NCBI GenBank assembly: GCA_035650275.1
Contig: DASRHY010000129.1
Location: forward strand, 14,243-78,242
Origin: DASRHY01 sp035650275
GTDB taxonomy: Bacteria; Actinomycetota; Actinomycetes; Propionibacteriales; Kribbellaceae
Direction of reading: 5' to 3'
Length of the DNA stretch: 64,000 bases
Both the position numbers and the translations under genes were made by a program. Shown here piece by piece: positions 36,374-43,649 of the stretch. Each line of letters starts with the position of its first letter. The first letter of the stretch is position 1. The notes beneath the pieces are model-generated. The model was given only the letters and a program-made list of their open reading frames with translations. It ran no database searches and was not told the DNA's origin.

Positions 36374-36952
36374 ATGCCGACACTCACCGCGCCCCCGGCT
36401 GCCGCCCGGGAGCTCCGTACGTCCCGCCCGGTACCAGCTTGGGCGAACCGGGTCGCACACGTCATCCCGCTGCTGACGCTGCCGTCGGGCCTGTGGCGGA
36501 TCGGGCTGGCCCTCGGTTACTCGATGGGGGCGCTGGACGAGACCGGCGCGCCGGCTCGCGTCATGGGCGGCGAGGCGGTCTACGTCGTCGGGCTGAGCGT
36601 GTTCAGCGAGCTGGTCGCACTGACGGCGTTCGGCCTGGTCCGGCCGTGGGGCGAGGTCTTCCCGCGGTGGCTGCCCTGGCTCGGCGCGCGCAGGGTCCCG
36701 CCGTACGCCGCGATCACCGCAGCGACCTTGGGCGGGATCGCACTGGTCGCGATCTGGACGTTCGCCTTCCGGGACGTGTTCATGGGCCACCTGCCGCTCA
36801 GGTTCGCCGGGGACGGCTGGGCCGCGCTGATGGTCGGCTGCTACGCGCCGCTGCAGCTGTGGGGCCCGCTGCTCCTGGTGCTGACCTGGGCCTACTGGCG
36901 CCGCCGCACCGCCACCAGACAGGTGACAGGTGCAGAACCGTCGCGTTCCTGA
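36374..36952 (+). CDS. Integral membrane protein of unknown function
   Basis: 192 residues from ATG 36374. Four membrane segments can be seen (about 28-50, 65-90, 110-132, 150-172), with a short basic tail. A characteristic segment PLLTLPSGLWRIGLALGYSM lies at the first helix. No ribosome binding site; the six-base box before the start (GAGGCT, then GGGCGC) is one base from the TAnnnT boxes seen elsewhere. It follows the hemerythrin gene by 73 bases on the same strand but need not be functionally related. Confidence 0.68.
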   Translation: MPTLTAPPAAARELRTSRPVPAWANRVAHVIPLLTLPSGLWRIGLALGYSMGALDETGAPARVMGGEAVYVVGLSVFSELVALTAFGLVRPWGEVFPRWLPWLGARRVPPYAAITAATLGGIALVAIWTFAFRDVFMGHLPLRFAGDGWAALMVGCYAPLQLWGPLLLVLTWAYWRRRTATRQVTGAEPSRS

Positions 36953-36955
36953 CGG

Positions 36956-37552
36956 TCAGCCGACGATCCGGTCGTCGGCATGCGCTCCGAAGAACGCCGC
37001 CTGGCGGGCCATCAGCTCGCGCATCGGCGTGCCCCGCGGTACGCCGTACACGGTGCCCGGGAAGTCCAGCTCGCGCTGCACGTCCCACAGCTCGTCATGC
37101 CGATCCGGGGAGAACAGCTCGGCCGGGTCGCCGGCCCCGATCCAGCCGATCGGCAGCACCGTGTCCGGCGGCAGCCGCGAGCTCACGTGCAGCACGCTGT
37201 TGATCCGCAGCTCCGACCGCGTACCGGCGACCGCGCCGGGGAACAGCGACGCTCCCGTCGCCACGAACACCTCGTCCTCGATCGTGGCACCGTTGACGTG
37301 CGCGTGCGGCCCGACCAGTACCGCGTCGCCGAGCACCGCGGGATGGCCGGCCCGGCCGCGGACCAGCGCGTTCTCCATCACCACGACGTCGGCCCCGGTC
37401 CGGATCTCACCGCCCTCCTCGGCGGTCAGGACCGCACCGTGCAGCACCCGGGCCCGCTCCCCCAGCACGACCGCGCCGGACAGCACGGCACTGGGCGCGA
37501 CATAGGCCGACTCCGGTACGACGGGGCGCCGGCCGCGATGCTCGATCAGCAC
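36956..37552 (-). CDS. Left-handed beta-helix (gamma-carbonic-anhydrase/hexapeptide-like) protein
   Basis: 198 residues from GTG 37552, which lies four bases after the pirin stop. Residues ~10-140 are made of hexapeptide repeats (VAPSAVLSGAVVLGERARVL; MENALVRGRAGHPAVLGDAV; VNGATIEDEVFVATGASLFP). This is the coil of gamma-carbonic anhydrases and many acyltransferases. The three zinc histidines of true gamma-carbonic anhydrases are not clearly placed: one His occurs in VLHGAVL and two in GPHAHVNG, so metal binding is possible. Last gene of the PHP-pirin-hexapeptide run. Substrate unknown. Confidence 0.78.
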   Translation of the reverse strand: MLIEHRGRRPVVPESAYVAPSAVLSGAVVLGERARVLHGAVLTAEEGGEIRTGADVVVMENALVRGRAGHPAVLGDAVLVGPHAHVNGATIEDEVFVATGASLFPGAVAGTRSELRINSVLHVSSRLPPDTVLPIGWIGAGDPAELFSPDRHDELWDVQRELDFPGTVYGVPRGTPMRELMARQAAFFGAHADDRIVG

Positions 37553-37556
37553 CGGC

Positions 37557-38537
37557 TCACCGGGTCCGGCCGCGCGGCTTGAGCTGGGTGTGCGGCATCT
37601 CCGGCGCCGGCAGCGGGTCGCCGTCGAATCCGCGCACCACCCCGAACCTGTCAGTACTGCCACCGGACAGACCCGCCATCCACTCGTTGCGGGCGGCAAC
37701 GATCTCGTCGTGGCTGCGGCCGATGAAGTTCCACCACATCACGATCTCCTCCGCGAACGGCTCGCCACCGAGCAGCAGCACCCGGCCCGGACCTGACAGG
37801 CCGAAGGACTCCCGGCCCTGACCCAGGTACACCATCTCGCCACGGTCGGCGGACTGCTGCTCGACCCGGACGGGGCCGTCCACCACCAGCACGGCGTACT
37901 CGAAGGCGGTCGTCAGCGGCACCATCCCGGCGGGATCGATGCTGAGGTCGGCGCCGACCAGCGGCGTGTACGTCGTTGCCGGTGACACCACCCCCGCGAC
38001 CTCGCCGAGCATCACCGTGCCGCGCACGCCGTCCAGATCCAGCCGCGGCAGATCGGCGTACTGGTCGAACGACGGCTCGACCGTGTCGAGGGCACCATCC
38101 GGCAGCGCGACCCACAGCTGCGCCCCGTGCAGCATGGGGGCGCGGACGCCAGGTGACTCCTCGGAGTGCGCGATGCCGGGCCCCGCGGTCATGATGTTCA
38201 GCTCGCCGGGCCGGACCAGCGCCTCGGACCCGACGCTGTCACGGTGCAGCACCTCGCCGTCGAACAGCCAGCTCACCGTCTGCAGGCTGGTGTGCGGGTG
38301 CGGCGGCACCCACATGCCGCGGTGCTGGCCGGGCAGCTCCCGGACATCGTCCGGCCCGTAGTGGTCCACGAAGCACCAGGCGCCGACCATCCGGCGCTCC
38401 TTGTGCGGCAGCAGGCGCCGTACCTGGGTGGTCTTGCCCAGCCACACCTTGCGCGGCTCCAGCAGCTCGGTGACCGTCTCGGCCGCTGGCTGCGCACCGC
38501 AGGACTGCTCCCGCGGGTCCTTCTCCAGGTTGCTCAT
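37557..38537 (-). CDS. Pirin family protein
   Basis: 326 residues from ATG 38537 that overlaps the PHP stop (ATGA). The N-terminal cupin holds the pirin iron site: FVDHYGPDDV, PPHPHTSLQTVSWLFDGEVL (His pair), and GIAHSEES. The C-terminal cupin is the degenerate partner domain. Bacterial pirins include quercetin dioxygenases and proteins that bind metabolic enzymes such as pyruvate dehydrogenase E1. Whether this one touches AceE, 2 kb away, is speculation. The C-terminus ends in a basic run. Confidence 0.92.
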   Translation of the reverse strand: MSNLEKDPREQSCGAQPAAETVTELLEPRKVWLGKTTQVRRLLPHKERRMVGAWCFVDHYGPDDVRELPGQHRGMWVPPHPHTSLQTVSWLFDGEVLHRDSVGSEALVRPGELNIMTAGPGIAHSEESPGVRAPMLHGAQLWVALPDGALDTVEPSFDQYADLPRLDLDGVRGTVMLGEVAGVVSPATTYTPLVGADLSIDPAGMVPLTTAFEYAVLVVDGPVRVEQQSADRGEMVYLGQGRESFGLSGPGRVLLLGGEPFAEEIVMWWNFIGRSHDEIVAARNEWMAGLSGGSTDRFGVVRGFDGDPLPAPEMPHTQLKPRGRTR

Positions 38538-39565
38538 GATCCCGCCCATTCCAGCAGCCGTGGTGCCTCCCAGGTGTTCACGACGCGGTCCGCCGGCACC
38601 TCGCACTCCTCGGCCCGCTCGCAGCCGTACACCTGCCAGTCCAGCTGTCCCGGCGCGTGCGCGTCGGTGTCGATCGAGAACAGGCAGCCGGTCTCCACGG
38701 CCATCCGCAGCAGCCGCCGCGGCGGGTCCAGCCGTTCCGGCCGCGAGTTGATCTCGACCGCGGTGCCGAACTGCTTGCACGCCTCGAACACCACCTCGGC
38801 GTCGAACTGCGACTCCGGCCGGGTGCCGCGCCCGCCGGTGATCAGCCGGCCGGTGCAGTGCCCGAGCACGTCCACGTGCGGGTTCGCGACCGCGCGGACC
38901 ATCCGATGCGTCATCTCGTCGGCCGGCATCCGCAGCTTGCTGTGCACGCTGGCCACCACCAGGTCGAGCCGCGCGAGGATGTCGGCCTGGCAGTCCAGCG
39001 ACCCGTCCTCGAGGATGTCCACCTCGATCCCGTTCAGGATCCGGAACCCGTCCAGGTCGGCGTTGATCTTGGCGACGACGTCCAGCTGCTTGAGCCGGCG
39101 CTCCTTGGACAGCCCGTTCGCGACGGTCAGCCGCGCCGAGTGATCGGTGAGCACCATGTAGTCGTGGCCCAGCTGCTGCGCGGTCCGGGCCATCTCCTCG
39201 ATCGGGCTGCCGCCGTCGGACCAGTCCGAGTGCAGGTGCAGGTCGCCCTTCAGCTGCGCGCGCAACTCGTGCCCGGCGCTGGTCAGCGTCTGGGCGGCCG
39301 CCTCCAGCTTCGCAAGGTACGACGACGGCTCGCCGCTCATCGTCTCGACGATCACGCTCTCGGTCTTCGGGCCGATGCCGGGCAGCTCGGTCAGCGTCCC
39401 GGCCCGGGTCCTGGCCCGCACCTCCGCCACCGGCAGCGCCGCGATCGTTTCCGCGGCTTTGCGGTACGCCCGGACCCGGTGGGTCGGCTGCCGGTCCCGC
39501 TCCAGGTAGTACCCGATCTTGCGTAGCGCGTCGACCGCGTCTCTCACCCCGGCCTTGTCCGTCAC
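38534..39565 (-). CDS. PHP-domain phosphoesterase with helix-hairpin-helix N-terminus (PolX-like C-terminal half)
   Basis: 343 residues from GTG 39565. Residues 1-95 are the helical 8-kDa/HhH region of family X polymerases (AYRKAAETIAALP; LTELPGIGPKTESVIV). Residues 108-343 are a PHP hydrolase with metal ligands GDLHLHSDWSDG, VLTDHSARL, GIEVDILEDG, VASVHSKL and SIDTDAHAP. The nucleotidyltransferase palm of real PolX is missing, so it cannot be a polymerase. A nuclease or phosphatase role in DNA repair is likely. First gene of the PHP-pirin-hexapeptide operon, divergent from fasR by a very short gap. Confidence 0.88.
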   Translation of the reverse strand: MTDKAGVRDAVDALRKIGYYLERDRQPTHRVRAYRKAAETIAALPVAEVRARTRAGTLTELPGIGPKTESVIVETMSGEPSSYLAKLEAAAQTLTSAGHELRAQLKGDLHLHSDWSDGGSPIEEMARTAQQLGHDYMVLTDHSARLTVANGLSKERRLKQLDVVAKINADLDGFRILNGIEVDILEDGSLDCQADILARLDLVVASVHSKLRMPADEMTHRMVRAVANPHVDVLGHCTGRLITGGRGTRPESQFDAEVVFEACKQFGTAVEINSRPERLDPPRRLLRMAVETGCLFSIDTDAHAPGQLDWQVYGCERAEECEVPADRVVNTWEAPRLLEWAGS

Positions 39566-39576
39566 GCACCTATCAT

Positions 39577-39588
39577 GACCGATCGGTC
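39577..39588. promoter_or_regulatory. 12-bp perfect palindrome between the PHP operon and fasR
   Basis: GACCGATCGGTC lies 11 bases after the PHP start codon and about 22 bases before the likely fasR -10 box. It covers the region where the fasR -35 would be. The form resembles TetR-type operators; FasR self-control is another option. Confidence 0.45.
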
Positions 39589-39609
39589 GGGGTCACGTTC
39601 TGATCGGAC

Positions 39610-39615
39610 TATCGT
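39610..39615 (+). promoter_or_regulatory. Putative -10 box of leaderless fasR transcript
   Basis: TATCGT, seven bases before GTG 39623. No ribosome binding site exists for either candidate fasR start. Confidence 0.45.
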
Positions 39616-39622
39616 CGCAAGC

Positions 39623-40852
39623 GTGGCAGTTCGTCGTACCGACACTCGCACCGGCGGCCGGGCGCATCGCGCCCGCGCCGACCGGCTGCAGCGTGCCACC
39701 GGCGAGCTGTCCACGGCGGCGATGCGGGCGATGGAGGAACGGCTGCCCTGGTTCGCCGGGCTGTCCGCACAGGACCGGTCCTGGATCGGGCTGGTTGCGC
39801 AGTCCGGTATCGCGGCGTTCGTGGAGTGGTTCCGCGACCCCGAGGCGCACTCCAGCGTGCCGACCAAGATGTTCGGCTCGGCGCCGCGCGAGTTCACCCG
39901 GGTGATCAAGCTGGAGCAGACCGTCGACCTGCTCCGCACCACGATCGAGATGATCGAGTCCACCATCGGCGACCTGCTGCCGCCGGACGACGTACCGGTG
40001 GTGTGGGAGGCGATGCAACGCTACGCCCGCGAGGTCGCGTTCGCCGCCGCCACCGTCTATGCGCAGGCCGCCGAGATGCGCGGCGCCTGGGACGCCCGGC
40101 TGGAGGCGCTGGTGGTCGACTCGGTGATCCGCGGCGAGGCGGACGAGTCGGTCCGGTCCCGGGCCGCGGCGCTCGGCTGGTCCGTACCGGCCAAGCCGGC
40201 GTCCGGTGCGACGCTGGCGCACCGGGTCGCGGTCGTGGTCGGGCGGCCGCCGGACCCGGGCCCGGACGGCGGTCCTGGGCAGAACGTGGCCGACGCGGTC
40301 CGCGACGCCGCCCGGGAGGCGGGCATGGACGCGCTGTGCGCGATGCAGGGCGACCGCCTGGTCGTGGTACTAGGAGGTCCGGCTAAACCTGTCGAAGTCG
40401 CACAAACTCTCACATCGTGGTTCGGAGCCGGCCCTATCGTGGTCGGACCCGCCGTACCGGACCTCATGGCCGCGGTCACCTCGGCGCGCGCGGCGGTGGC
40501 CGGGCTGCGGGCCGCGCCGGCGTGGCCGGACGCGCCGCGGCCGGTGAGTGCGGACGAGCTGCTGCCCGAGCGGTCGCTGTCCGGCGACGGTCACGCACGG
40601 CGACAACTCGCCTCCGAGGTGTACGGTCCGCTCACCGCGGGCGACGGCGTCCTGCTCGACACGGTGGCGACATACCTCGACAACGGTGGCTCGATCGAGG
40701 CCACGGCCCGGGCGCTGTTCGTGCACCCGAACACGGTCCGGTACCGGCTGCGCCGGGTCGGCGAGATCACCGGCTACTTGCCGAGCAACCCGCGGGACGC
40801 CTTCACGCTGCGCGTGGCGCTCGCGCTCGGCCGACTGCTACCACCCGACTGA
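39623..40852 (+). CDS. fasR: PucR/CdaR-family transcriptional regulator of fatty-acid synthesis
   Basis: 409 residues from GTG 39623; an in-frame ATG at 39575 would add 16 residues but leave no space for a promoter beyond the divergent gene. The N-terminal half is the FasR-type ligand domain (LPWFAGLSAQDRSWIGLVAQ near residue 43). The C-terminal HTH_30 domain reads LDTVATYLDNGGSIEATARA then LFVHPNTVRYRLRRVGEITG near residue 370. Location immediately before fabD identifies it as FasR, the activator of the fabD-fabH-acpP-fabF operon in streptomycetes and of fas in mycobacteria. Long-chain acyl-CoA is the known effector in mycobacteria. Confidence 0.9.
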   Translation: MAVRRTDTRTGGRAHRARADRLQRATGELSTAAMRAMEERLPWFAGLSAQDRSWIGLVAQSGIAAFVEWFRDPEAHSSVPTKMFGSAPREFTRVIKLEQTVDLLRTTIEMIESTIGDLLPPDDVPVVWEAMQRYAREVAFAAATVYAQAAEMRGAWDARLEALVVDSVIRGEADESVRSRAAALGWSVPAKPASGATLAHRVAVVVGRPPDPGPDGGPGQNVADAVRDAAREAGMDALCAMQGDRLVVVLGGPAKPVEVAQTLTSWFGAGPIVVGPAVPDLMAAVTSARAAVAGLRAAPAWPDAPRPVSADELLPERSLSGDGHARRQLASEVYGPLTAGDGVLLDTVATYLDNGGSIEATARALFVHPNTVRYRLRRVGEITGYLPSNPRDAFTLRVALALGRLLPPD

Positions 40853-40864
40853 CCGCGGCGCGAT

Positions 40865-40881
40865 TTGTAGGATTCCTACAA
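40865..40881 (+). promoter_or_regulatory. Candidate FasR operator in the fasR-fabD gap
   Basis: TTGTAGGATTCCTACAA: perfect 8-bp arms around a single central T, the only AT-rich element in the 96-base gap. It is 68 bases before the fabD start, a normal activator or repressor position. Confidence 0.55.
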
Positions 40882-40948
40882 GACTTGCCAGGGCAGATTC
40901 GTCCGGCGCCTCCGCACCTGCGGGGTGCCTGTCAGGGAGAGTTGTGAC

Positions 40949-42157
40949 GTGCTCGTTATCGTCGCGCCGGGACAAGGCGCTCAGGCTCCTGGATTCCTCG
41001 CGCCCTGGCTGGAGTCGCCCGGGTTCGCGGACCGGCTGAACTGGCTGTCCGCGGTGGCCGGGATCGACCTCGCCAAGTACGGCACCGAGGCCGATGCGGA
41101 GACGATCCGCGACACCGCGATCGCGCAGCCGCTGCTGGTCGCGGCCAGTCTGGCGACCGCGCAGGAGATCGTTGATGCGCCGGACGGCGCGTTCAGCCGG
41201 GCCGGCGCACTGGCCGGGCACAGCGTCGGCGAGCTGGCCGCGGCGGCCGGGGCCGGCGTACTGAGCGCGGAGCAGGCGATGGTGCTGGTCCGCGAACGCG
41301 GCAAGGCGATGGCCGCCGCCGCCCAGCAGACCGCGACCTCGATGACCGCGGTGCTCGGCGGCGACCGGGACGAGGTGCTGGCCAAGCTCGCCGAGCACGG
41401 TGTCACGGCCGCGAACGACAACGGCCCGGGCCAGGTGGTCGCGGCCGGTACCGTCGAGCAGCTCGCCGCACTGTCCGCTGACGCACCGGCGAAGGCGCGG
41501 CTGGTGCCGCTGTCGGTGGCCGGCGCGTTCCACACCCACCACATGCAGCCGGCCGTCGACGTGCTGGCCGGCTACGCCCGCGCGGTGACCACCCAGGACC
41601 CGCGCACCCGGCTGATCTCGAACGCCGACGGCCAGATCGTGACCGACGGCCAGGACATGCTGCAGCGGCTCGTGAAGCAGGTCAGCGCACCGGTCCGCTG
41701 GGACCTGTGCCTGCAGACGATGTCCGACCTCGAGGTCACCGGCATCCTCGAGCTGCCGCCGGCCGGCACCCTGACCGGGATCGCGAAGCGCGCGATGAAG
41801 GGCGTCGAGACGTTCGCCCTGAAGACCCCGGACCAGCTCGACGACGCGCGAGCCTTCATCCAGAAGCACAGCAGCGAGGAGCACGGCAGCTGGGCGGCGA
41901 CGGAGGGTGAGCCGGCCTGGCGCCAGCTGGTCGCGCCGATGCAGGGCACGTTCACCCGCAAGGGCGCGACGCCGCGCGAGACCGGCGACTCCGTCGAGCC
42001 GGGCGAGACCGTCGCCCGGATCACCCACGAGCGCGACGAGCTCGCGGTCACCGCGCCGTACGGCGGCACCGTGGCCGAGTGGCTCGTCTCCGAAGGTGAC
42101 CCCGTCTCCCCCGGCCAACCTCTGGTCCGGCTGCACCCCAAGGCAGGTGGCGCATGA
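40949..42157 (+). CDS. fabD: Malonyl-CoA:ACP transacylase fused to a C-terminal biotinyl/lipoyl-like domain
   Basis: 402 residues from GTG 40949 with AGGGAGA nine bases upstream (a GTG at 40925 is also in frame). Residues 1-300 are FabD: VIVAPGQGAQAPGF, the nucleophile GHSVGELAAA near residue 91, the arginine region MVLVRERGKAM, and the catalytic His in VAGAFHTHHM. Standard FabD ends near residue 310. Here residues ~320-402 form a biotinyl/lipoyl-type hammerhead (LVAPMQGTFTR; VEPGETVARI; VTAPYGGTVAEWLVSEGDPV; PGQPLVRLHP). At the tip of its turn the sequence is ITHERDELAV, without the lysine that would carry biotin or lipoate. First gene of the FAS II operon; its stop overlaps the fabH start. 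Confidence 0.93.
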   Translation: MLVIVAPGQGAQAPGFLAPWLESPGFADRLNWLSAVAGIDLAKYGTEADAETIRDTAIAQPLLVAASLATAQEIVDAPDGAFSRAGALAGHSVGELAAAAGAGVLSAEQAMVLVRERGKAMAAAAQQTATSMTAVLGGDRDEVLAKLAEHGVTAANDNGPGQVVAAGTVEQLAALSADAPAKARLVPLSVAGAFHTHHMQPAVDVLAGYARAVTTQDPRTRLISNADGQIVTDGQDMLQRLVKQVSAPVRWDLCLQTMSDLEVTGILELPPAGTLTGIAKRAMKGVETFALKTPDQLDDARAFIQKHSSEEHGSWAATEGEPAWRQLVAPMQGTFTRKGATPRETGDSVEPGETVARITHERDELAVTAPYGGTVAEWLVSEGDPVSPGQPLVRLHPKAGGA

Positions 42158-43143
42158 TCACTCCCGCGACCGGCGCGGCGAACTCCGCGATCCTCGGCAT
42201 CGGCGGCTACCGGCCCCGACGCGTGGTCACGAACGCCGAGATCCTGGAGCACATCGACTCGTCCGACGAGTGGATCCAGACCCGCTCCGGGATCAAGGAA
42301 CGACGCTGGGCCGAGGAGGACGAGACCGTGCTCGCGATGTCGGTCAGCGCCGCGAAGAAGGCGCTCGACCAGGCCGGCATCGACCCGGGCCAGATCGGCT
42401 GCGTCATCGTCTCCACCGTGACGCACCTGTACCAGACCCCGGCGCTCGCGACCCAGGTAGCGGTCGGCATCGGGGCTCCGACGGCGGCGGCGTTCGACAT
42501 CTCGGCGGCCTGCGCCGGGTTCTGCTACGGCGTCGCGATGGCCAGTGACCTGGTCCGCGGTGGCAGCGCCAAGTACGTCGTCGCGATCGGCGTCGAGCGG
42601 CTCAGCGACCTGACCGACAGCATGGACCGCAGCACCGCGTTCATCTTCGCCGACGGCGCCGGCGCGGCCGTGGTCGGACCGTCCGACGTCGCGGGCATCG
42701 GCCCGGTGGTGTGGGGCTCCGACGGCACCCAGCACGACGTGATCAGCCAGAAGACATCCTGGCGGGAGGCCTCGGACGCCGGCGAGTGGCCGCACCTGCG
42801 GATGGACGGCAACCCGGTGTTCCGCTGGGCGTCGTACGAGATGGCGAAGGTCGCCCAGCAGGCGATGGACGCCGCCGGCATCACCGCCGACGAGCTCGAC
42901 CTGTTCGTGCCGCACCAGGCGAACATGCGGATCACCGACGCGATGTTCCGGGCGCTGAAGCTGCCCGACCGGGTCAAGGTCGCCCGCGACATCGCCCGGC
43001 AGGGCAACTCGTCGGCCGCGTCGATCCCGCTCGCGATCGAGGCGATGATCGAGGACGGCGATGCGAAGAGCGGCGACACCGCTCTGATCATCGGCTTCGG
43101 AGCCGGCCTGGTGTATGCAGGCCAGATCATCACCCTGCCCTGA
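42154..43143 (+). CDS. fabH: 3-oxoacyl-ACP synthase III
   Basis: 329 residues; ATG overlaps the fabD stop (ATGA). The catalytic triad is visible: Cys in ISAACAGFCYG near residue 116, His in FVPHQANMRI near 252, and Asn in QGNSSAASIPLAI near 284. IQTRSGIKERRWA near residue 42 is the CoA-side signature. FabH condenses acetyl- or branched acyl-CoA with malonyl-ACP and sets the chain starter, probably branched-chain in this group. Confidence 0.96.
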   Translation: MITPATGAANSAILGIGGYRPRRVVTNAEILEHIDSSDEWIQTRSGIKERRWAEEDETVLAMSVSAAKKALDQAGIDPGQIGCVIVSTVTHLYQTPALATQVAVGIGAPTAAAFDISAACAGFCYGVAMASDLVRGGSAKYVVAIGVERLSDLTDSMDRSTAFIFADGAGAAVVGPSDVAGIGPVVWGSDGTQHDVISQKTSWREASDAGEWPHLRMDGNPVFRWASYEMAKVAQQAMDAAGITADELDLFVPHQANMRITDAMFRALKLPDRVKVARDIARQGNSSAASIPLAIEAMIEDGDAKSGDTALIIGFGAGLVYAGQIITLP

Positions 43144-43215
43144 GCCCCACAGATGTCCGCGGCCGTCGAACGTGGCGGCGCGGCACGACACAACACCGAA
43201 AGGGAACCCCTCACC

Positions 43216-43464
43216 ATGGCCAGCACCGATGAGATCCGCTCCAGCCTTGCCGAGATCGTGAACGAGATCGCCGGCATCCCGGTCGAGGACGTCCAGCTGG
43301 ACAAGTCCTTCACCGACGACCTCGACGTCGACTCGCTCTCCATGGTGGAGGTCGTGGTCGCGGCCGAGGAGAAGTTCAGCGTCAAGATCCCGGACGAAGA
43401 GGTCAAGAACCTCAAGACCGTCGGCGACGCCGTCGCCTTCATCGAACGCGCCCAGAACGGCTGA
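43216..43464 (+). CDS. acpP: Acyl carrier protein
   Basis: 82 residues from ATG 43216, following AAAGGGAACC; the open frame continues upstream without initiation signals. The phosphopantetheine serine is in DDLDVDSLSMVEVVVAAEEK near residue 41. The acidic helix II and the IPDEEVKNLKTVGDAVAFIE helix III-IV are standard. It carries growing acyl chains between the FAS II enzymes. A long inverted repeat between this gene and fabF may reduce read-through and give extra acpP mRNA. Confidence 0.97.
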   Translation: MASTDEIRSSLAEIVNEIAGIPVEDVQLDKSFTDDLDVDSLSMVEVVVAAEEKFSVKIPDEEVKNLKTVGDAVAFIERAQNG

Positions 43465-43502
43465 CCGCACCGAGCCTCAAGCGGACCTCATGCCGCCGCC
43501 GA

Positions 43503-43593
43503 GACTCATCATCGGGCCCTCGTGACCACGCCCCGCCGCGGTCGGAGAGCCGCCCACGTCCCTGGCGTGGTCACAAGGGCCCGATGATGAGTC
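43503..43593 (+). terminator. 30-bp inverted repeat between acpP and fabF
   Basis: Arms 43503-43532 and 43564-43593 are complementary at 29 of 30 positions (ends GACTCATCATCGGGCCCT and AGGGCCCGATGATGAGTC) with a 31-base loop. It begins 39 bases after the acpP stop and ends 57 bases before fabF. It could be a partial terminator or a stabilising 3' end for acpP mRNA. Confidence 0.7.
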
Positions 43594-43649
43594 AGGCGGT
43601 ACGGACCCGCCAAGGATGAGGCATATCCACCACTGAGGAGTGAACGAAC

